Positions 59,573 through 64,000 of a DNA stretch of 64,000 nucleotides are shown here, piece by piece. Positions within the stretch are counted from its first letter, which is position 1. Each line of letters begins with the position of its first letter. The notes beneath the pieces are model-generated. The model worked only from the letters and a program-made list of their open reading frames with translations, did not search any database and was not told where the DNA came from. The position numbers were made by a program, and so were the translations under genes. The DNA lies in assembly GCA_000442125.1 (NCBI GenBank), contig KE546973.1, forward strand, positions 1,364,001-1,428,000. Direction: 5' to 3'. Origin of the DNA: Opeltia flavorubescens (taxonomy: Eukaryota; Ascomycota; Lecanoromycetes; Teloschistales; Teloschistaceae).

Positions 59573-61265
59573 ATGAGCAGTATACAAGCACAAGCAACGG
59601 AGTCGAAGCCTGCAGAGAACAAACTATGGGGTGGCAGGTTTACAGGTATATCCAAAGCTTTCCCAAGAACCTTTCCATACGTTGATGGCTCATTTCCAAC
59701 CGCAGGTGGCCTCGATCCTCTTATGGACGCATACAATGAGTCACTGAGCTATGACCGACAATTCTATGCACAAGACATCGATGGATCAATTGCATGGGCA
59801 AGAGCGAATAAGGACGTTGGAATACTTACGGAAAAAGAGTTCAATGAAATTGAACGGGGTTTCAAGTCCGTAAGGAAAGAATGGGACACAAATACCTTCA
59901 AGATCAAGCCAGGAGTCGATGAGGTACGGTGAAACTGTGCTGGAAGCGACCAGATAGGATTTCGTTGACGTGAATGCATCACAAGTAGGACATCCATACC
60001 GCCAATGAGCGGAGACTGGGAGAACTTATCGGGCAAACAATTGCTGGCAAGCTCCATACGGGCAGAAGCCGAAACGACCAGATTGCAACAGACCTGGTAC
60101 ATGTTTCCTACCTTGGAGTCATTGGCCCATACTAATTGAAATGTACCAGCGTCTTTGGGTCCGTGAAAAACTTCTCGAGATCGAGGAAAAGCTCACAGCT
60201 CTCCTCCAAACTATCGTTTCCCGTGCCGAAGCAGAAATCGACTTCCTAATGCCCGGATACACGCACCTCCAGCGCGCCCAACCGGTCCGATGGAGCCATT
60301 GGCTTCTCAGCTACGGCTTCTTCTTCGCCGCGGACTTCAAGCGCCTACGGAACGTGATCGAGGACCTCAACATCTGCCCCCTCGGCGCCGGAGCCCTGAG
60401 CGGAAACGTCTTCGGCGTCGATCGCGAAGCCATTGGCAAAGAACTAGGATTCAATGGCCTTTGCTGGAACAGCATGAATGCAGTGTCTGACCGAGATTTC
60501 CTGCTCGAGACAATGAGCTGGGGTTCTAGGTTCATGGGCCATGTTTCCCGCATCGCAATGGATCTGTGCATATACAGTAGCCAGGAATCCGGGTTCGTGA
60601 AATTGGCAGACGCCTACTCTACCGGTAGTAGTCTGATGCCGCAGAAAAAGGTACATACGCACATTCTTCTGTTCATGACTAGTCACGTGTATTAACTAAA
60701 ATTCTTTTCATAGAACCCCGACGCACTGGAACTCCTCCGGGGTAAATCCGGCCAAATGCACGGCCTCCTCTCCGGCTTCACCACCACCCTCAATTCCCTC
60801 CCCTCCTGCTACAACAAAGATATGCAAGAGGGCACCTCTAATATAATCTCCACCATCCACCTCCTCTCCACTTCTGTACAGATCCTCACCGGCGTCCTCA
60901 GTACCCTTACCGTTAACCCGGCCAAGATGCAACAAGCTCTTGAACCCTCCATGCTGGCGACAGAATTGGCGGATTACCTCGTGAAGAAAGGAGTTCCGTT
61001 CCGGGAAACACATCATATCAGCGGAAGGGTAGTTGCGTTAGCGGAGAAAGAGGGGAAGGGAATGGATGAATTAGAGGTTGGACAATTGAAAGGGGTAGAT
61101 GGCAGGTTCGGGGACGATGTGAAGGACTGTTTTGATCAGGAGGCTGCGGTAGAAAGGAGGACGGCAAAGGGGGGAACTGCGAGAGAGAGCGTGAAGGAAC
61201 AGATTGGGGTGCTGAAGCAATTGTTGGAGACGAAGAAGATACCGGCTTGGGGGCTTGACGGATAA
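59573..61265 (+). CDS. ARG4: Argininosuccinate lyase
   Basis: Exons 59573-59645, 59706-59923, 59989-60096, 60150-60650 and 60714-61265 give 483 residues. The enzyme splits argininosuccinate into arginine and fumarate, the last step of arginine synthesis. Landmarks: [52 protein letters not shown] and the signature [20 protein letters not shown], which is split by an intron between KK and NP. The first intron (60 nt) has no stop and keeps frame, so simple open-frame reading would wrongly insert 20 residues (after RFTG) into a conserved loop. The 3' end lies only 35 bp from the convergent MLH3 stop codon. Confidence 0.96.
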
Positions 61266-61300
61266 TTCGATAAATATCTTTCGATTATATCATACTGTAT

Positions 61301-64000
61301 TCACTCCCCTTCCCCTTGACCCTCGTTTTCTTCCTCCTTCCTCCACTTCTTCCAGGCACTTGCGAAATCCTCTCCTCCGTCTTTCTCCTTCTCCCTTAAT
61401 CCGGTACCGCCAAATATCCTTGACCCTCCAACTCCTCTAATCCCTTCCTTATCTCCTCCCTCGTCACCCTCTCTACCACCCAACCCCACTAACGGAACCA
61501 TACTCGGCCTCCCATGCGCGCACTGAAACGGGAACCTACAACCCGCCAACCTCCTCACCAACATCTCACACTCCTCCCTACTAAGCTCGTCATTAAACAT
61601 AATAGCACTGCGACAGGAGCGGCTGTTGAGCATATCGAGGATACCGCGCGGGCAGGTCGAGATACGTGTAAGCCAATCCCCGGTATCATCACCCACGCTG
61701 TCATCTTCAGCTTTAGGAAGCACTGATGCGCTGACATCTGAGACTCGTTGCGGTCGTTTGTCTGGGGGCGAAGTGATAGTAGTAGGAGTCACCGAGCCCA
61801 AGCCCTCTTCCTCCCTTTTCCAAATATCCTTGCGGAGGAGATCGATGAGTAATTTTGGTTCTAAGCGGCAACGCTCAGCAATGACGGGCGGAAGAGCTTT
61901 GACAGATATTCTATACTCTCGAGGTATCGATTTCGCTAACGATGGTTTCGGGGTTTCGGAACCCGGTTGGGAGCTGAGATCATAGAGGATGCCCCAGTTT
62001 GCGAAATGCTGTACTTGTGCGCCGAACATCTGGTGCTCTTGAGATTTGATCTGAAATATCAGGGGCTTCGGAAGGAGTGCCGTTGCGATGGCTGGTTTGT
62101 ATGTGAACGCGGACATATTGTCGATGGTTTTATGGGAGGGCTTGACGCAGAGGTCGGCTAGGAGGTTCTCGACGCGGATACGCTCGTCTGCTGCATGTTG
62201 GTCGATGAGGACGAGAATTCGCTGGTCATTATTCATTGCAGACTGTTCACTGTTGTGTAAAGACTTGGGGCCGGTCGGCTTTATCAGTGCCAAAATGAAC
62301 TTTTTATCAACCTGGGAAATGATTTTGGCTTGTGCAAGGCTAGCTTTCGATAACTTGGCGGAGAGCGCAGAAGAAGTGTCTGAGAAGACATTGTCGAGAT
62401 TGAAATGTGAGGATCTCTTACTTTGCCCAGGCGTACGGCAGGAATTATCAAAGTCGATTCCACGAAAGGACACTTGTGGTATATCTTGCTCTCTTGCTGG
62501 GGCGAACACGGGATTCTCCCACCCTTTCAAGAAGTTGCTCACCCAAGAACCTGGGTTTGGCAGAGTTGGCGCGGACGTACAGCGAGTAAGTCTATTCGAG
62601 GAGCTACACCTGTCTATCGAAGGCCATTGGCTTCCACCCGGCGAGTCGCTCTCGATTGAAGTGGTGCTAGGTTTCTGTCGAGATGAAACAACAAGGCCAG
62701 TCCGGGCATTGACCCAGACGGTGTCTTTGGTAATGGGATTAGTCCAAGGAAAGATGTTTTCGGTACCTCGATCCGTCGCGAGTTCCTGGGCTGCAAGACT
62801 TGGGGTATGTTCTTGCTCTACACAGTCAATGTCCATGTTCGGGGGTTTCTGCCTCGATGACGGAGTCAACGTTGTAGGTACAGAAATGTCAGACCCGCCA
62901 TGGGCTGGGCCATTCTCGGATTCCTTCCGCTCATCACGAACCACAAGAGATCCACAATTTACCCCTCGAGTAGTCCCAGTCTTGATGCGACTCCAACTTC
63001 TAAATCCGTCATCGTGATACCGATCTCGCCCCGCCGAGGCCACTGGAATCCGGATCGTGCTGCTAGGCAAATCTCGACTAAATGCTTTCGATCCAGGTCG
63101 AGCGATTTCTGAACCAGATGCGGACACCGTAGCCGTATCTAAGACCTCACGGGTAACACGAGACGACCCTTGCCCAGTGGCACGGTCAGAAGCGTCTACT
63201 CCAGACATTGGGCGACGTCGTTTGCGGCGCGCGCGGGGTCTGAAGTAGTTGTCGCTGAGAAAAGTCGTGGTCATCGCCTCAAGGACCTTGATGATACTGG
63301 CCAACATGCTCTCCTTCTCCAGAATATCTTGACCACTTGGTGCGTGTATTGGTAAGTGATCTTGTAATTCAATATGAATAACGAACATAGGCCAGCGGTC
63401 AACGCCTTTTCCAGCGCCACGGAGCTGCTTGTTCGTCTGTCCATCTTTCTTGTAGCGTCTGTCCTTGCTCTCTGCATTGTCAACCACGATCTTCTCTAGA
63501 TTACCGAAGCTGGAAAGCGCAAATACATGATTAATAGCGTCGTAGAGAACGCTGGCACCGCTGTCTACACGGAGATGGCGTATGCCTAAGGAAATAAATT
63601 GCGTAGTCTTTGTCTCCGCCGGCTCCAGCGAAAAGGCACCACGGATCGTGATAAAAGGCGTCCGAGCAGATGCTTTGGTCCAAGTGTTCCACTCACCAGG
63701 CTCGATGTATCCTGCTTGAGATAGCAGGCTGCATATCCAAGGAATATCAAGCGATTTCGGAGTTCGCTGGTCGATCGTAGATCTATCATGTCCAGTCGTC
63801 ATTTTGCGTCTCAGGGTAACCTTTGTATTGACCAAAAAGGATTTCAGCACAGCAGTAACCGGCATATGCCATGCCAGGATAAGTCCAACCAGATTTTTCA
63901 GCAGTGACTTCCACTCTTGAACAAATTCTTTCTTATTCGTGACCGCCGAATGACGCTGTTTGACCCTCACTGGCATGTTTCCGAAGAGATCGTGGACCTC
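61301..64000 (-). CDS. MLH3: DNA mismatch repair / crossover endonuclease subunit Mlh3 (5' partial)
   Basis: One open exon of about 900 codons runs off the right edge. The first visible residues, EVHDLFGNMPVRVKQR, match the conserved MutL ATPase motif LFxNxPVR, so only the N-terminal GHKL ATPase part lies outside. Then follow the transducer domain, a long disordered linker, and the C-terminal endonuclease domain with DQHAADERIRVE (metal-binding DQHA(X)2E(X)4E motif), CRSAIMFNDELSREEC and CQFPFQCAHGRPSMVPL-like sequence near the end. Mlh1-Mlh3 nicks DNA to resolve meiotic double Holliday junctions as crossovers. Pms1 is excluded by the linker and by the late motif pattern, though with less than full certainty. 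Confidence 0.9.
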   Translation of the reverse strand, partial: EVHDLFGNMPVRVKQRHSAVTNKKEFVQEWKSLLKNLVGLILAWHMPVTAVLKSFLVNTKVTLRRKMTTGHDRSTIDQRTPKSLDIPWICSLLSQAGYIEPGEWNTWTKASARTPFITIRGAFSLEPAETKTTQFISLGIRHLRVDSGASVLYDAINHVFALSSFGNLEKIVVDNAESKDRRYKKDGQTNKQLRGAGKGVDRWPMFVIHIELQDHLPIHAPSGQDILEKESMLASIIKVLEAMTTTFLSDNYFRPRARRKRRRPMSGVDASDRATGQGSSRVTREVLDTATVSASGSEIARPGSKAFSRDLPSSTIRIPVASAGRDRYHDDGFRSWSRIKTGTTRGVNCGSLVVRDERKESENGPAHGGSDISVPTTLTPSSRQKPPNMDIDCVEQEHTPSLAAQELATDRGTENIFPWTNPITKDTVWVNARTGLVVSSRQKPSTTSIESDSPGGSQWPSIDRCSSSNRLTRCTSAPTLPNPGSWVSNFLKGWENPVFAPAREQDIPQVSFRGIDFDNSCRTPGQSKRSSHFNLDNVFSDTSSALSAKLSKASLAQAKIISQVDKKFILALIKPTGPKSLHNSEQSAMNNDQRILVLIDQHAADERIRVENLLADLCVKPSHKTIDNMSAFTYKPAIATALLPKPLIFQIKSQEHQMFGAQVQHFANWGILYDLSSQPGSETPKPSLAKSIPREYRISVKALPPVIAERCRLEPKLLIDLLRKDIWKREEEGLGSVTPTTITSPPDKRPQRVSDVSASVLPKAEDDSVGDDTGDWLTRISTCPRGILDMLNSRSCRSAIMFNDELSREECEMLVRRLAGCRFPFQCAHGRPSMVPLVGLGGREGDEGGDKEGIRGVGGSRIFGGTGLREKEKDGGEDFASAWKKWRKEEENEGQGEGE

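Overview
This is nuclear DNA of a filamentous ascomycete (Pezizomycotina). The genes are dense and carry many short introns (about 45-110 bp) with CTAAC/CTGAC-type branch points. Typical fungal genes are present: SOG2, SOK1, KEX1, VFA1, GET1 and a fungal SWIM-RING protein. A class such as Leotiomycetes is possible but cannot be fixed from the sequence alone. Five isolated N bases occur, all inside coding exons.

Layout. 1-9990: the 3' part of SOG2 (RAM signalling), a small four-span membrane protein, a doubtful small spliced gene, a large secreted glycoprotein and a SERF/4F5-type small protein. 10548-26190: SOK1/Tcp11-like, a secreted S10 carboxypeptidase, a SWIM+RING zinc-finger protein, KEX1, a five-span membrane protein, GET1, and a divergent prenyltransferase-alpha-repeat protein. 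26534-44626: a DENN-domain protein, TRAPPC13, RAE1, an RS-rich protein, mitochondrial ribosomal protein bL32m, SKI8, a GPI-type cell-wall protein, a mitochondrial aconitase-family enzyme and an ACOT9-like thioesterase. 44990-45153: an unusual tRNA-Val gene with its Pol III terminator. 45654-64000: NDC1, a C2H2 factor, YVH1, VFA1, a small secreted protein, ARG4 and the 3' part of MLH3 (cut by the window edge).

Most genes are single-copy housekeeping genes and there is no metabolic gene cluster. Several act on the secretory and endosomal route (GET1, TRAPPC13, DENN, KEX1, VFA1) or at the nuclear pore (NDC1, RAE1), which may be chance. No transposon, CRISPR array or prophage is seen. I found no new multi-gene system. 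The most interesting features are in gene structure: a tRNA-Val with an apparent D-loop insertion plus an anticodon-loop intron, a 7-nt microexon in TRAPPC13, an ATG-only first coding exon in SKI8, two GC-AG introns, a stop-free 60-nt intron in ARG4, and tandem or alternative in-frame acceptors.

Exon models were built by hand from splice consensus, reading phase and remembered family conservation, without any alignment or database search.
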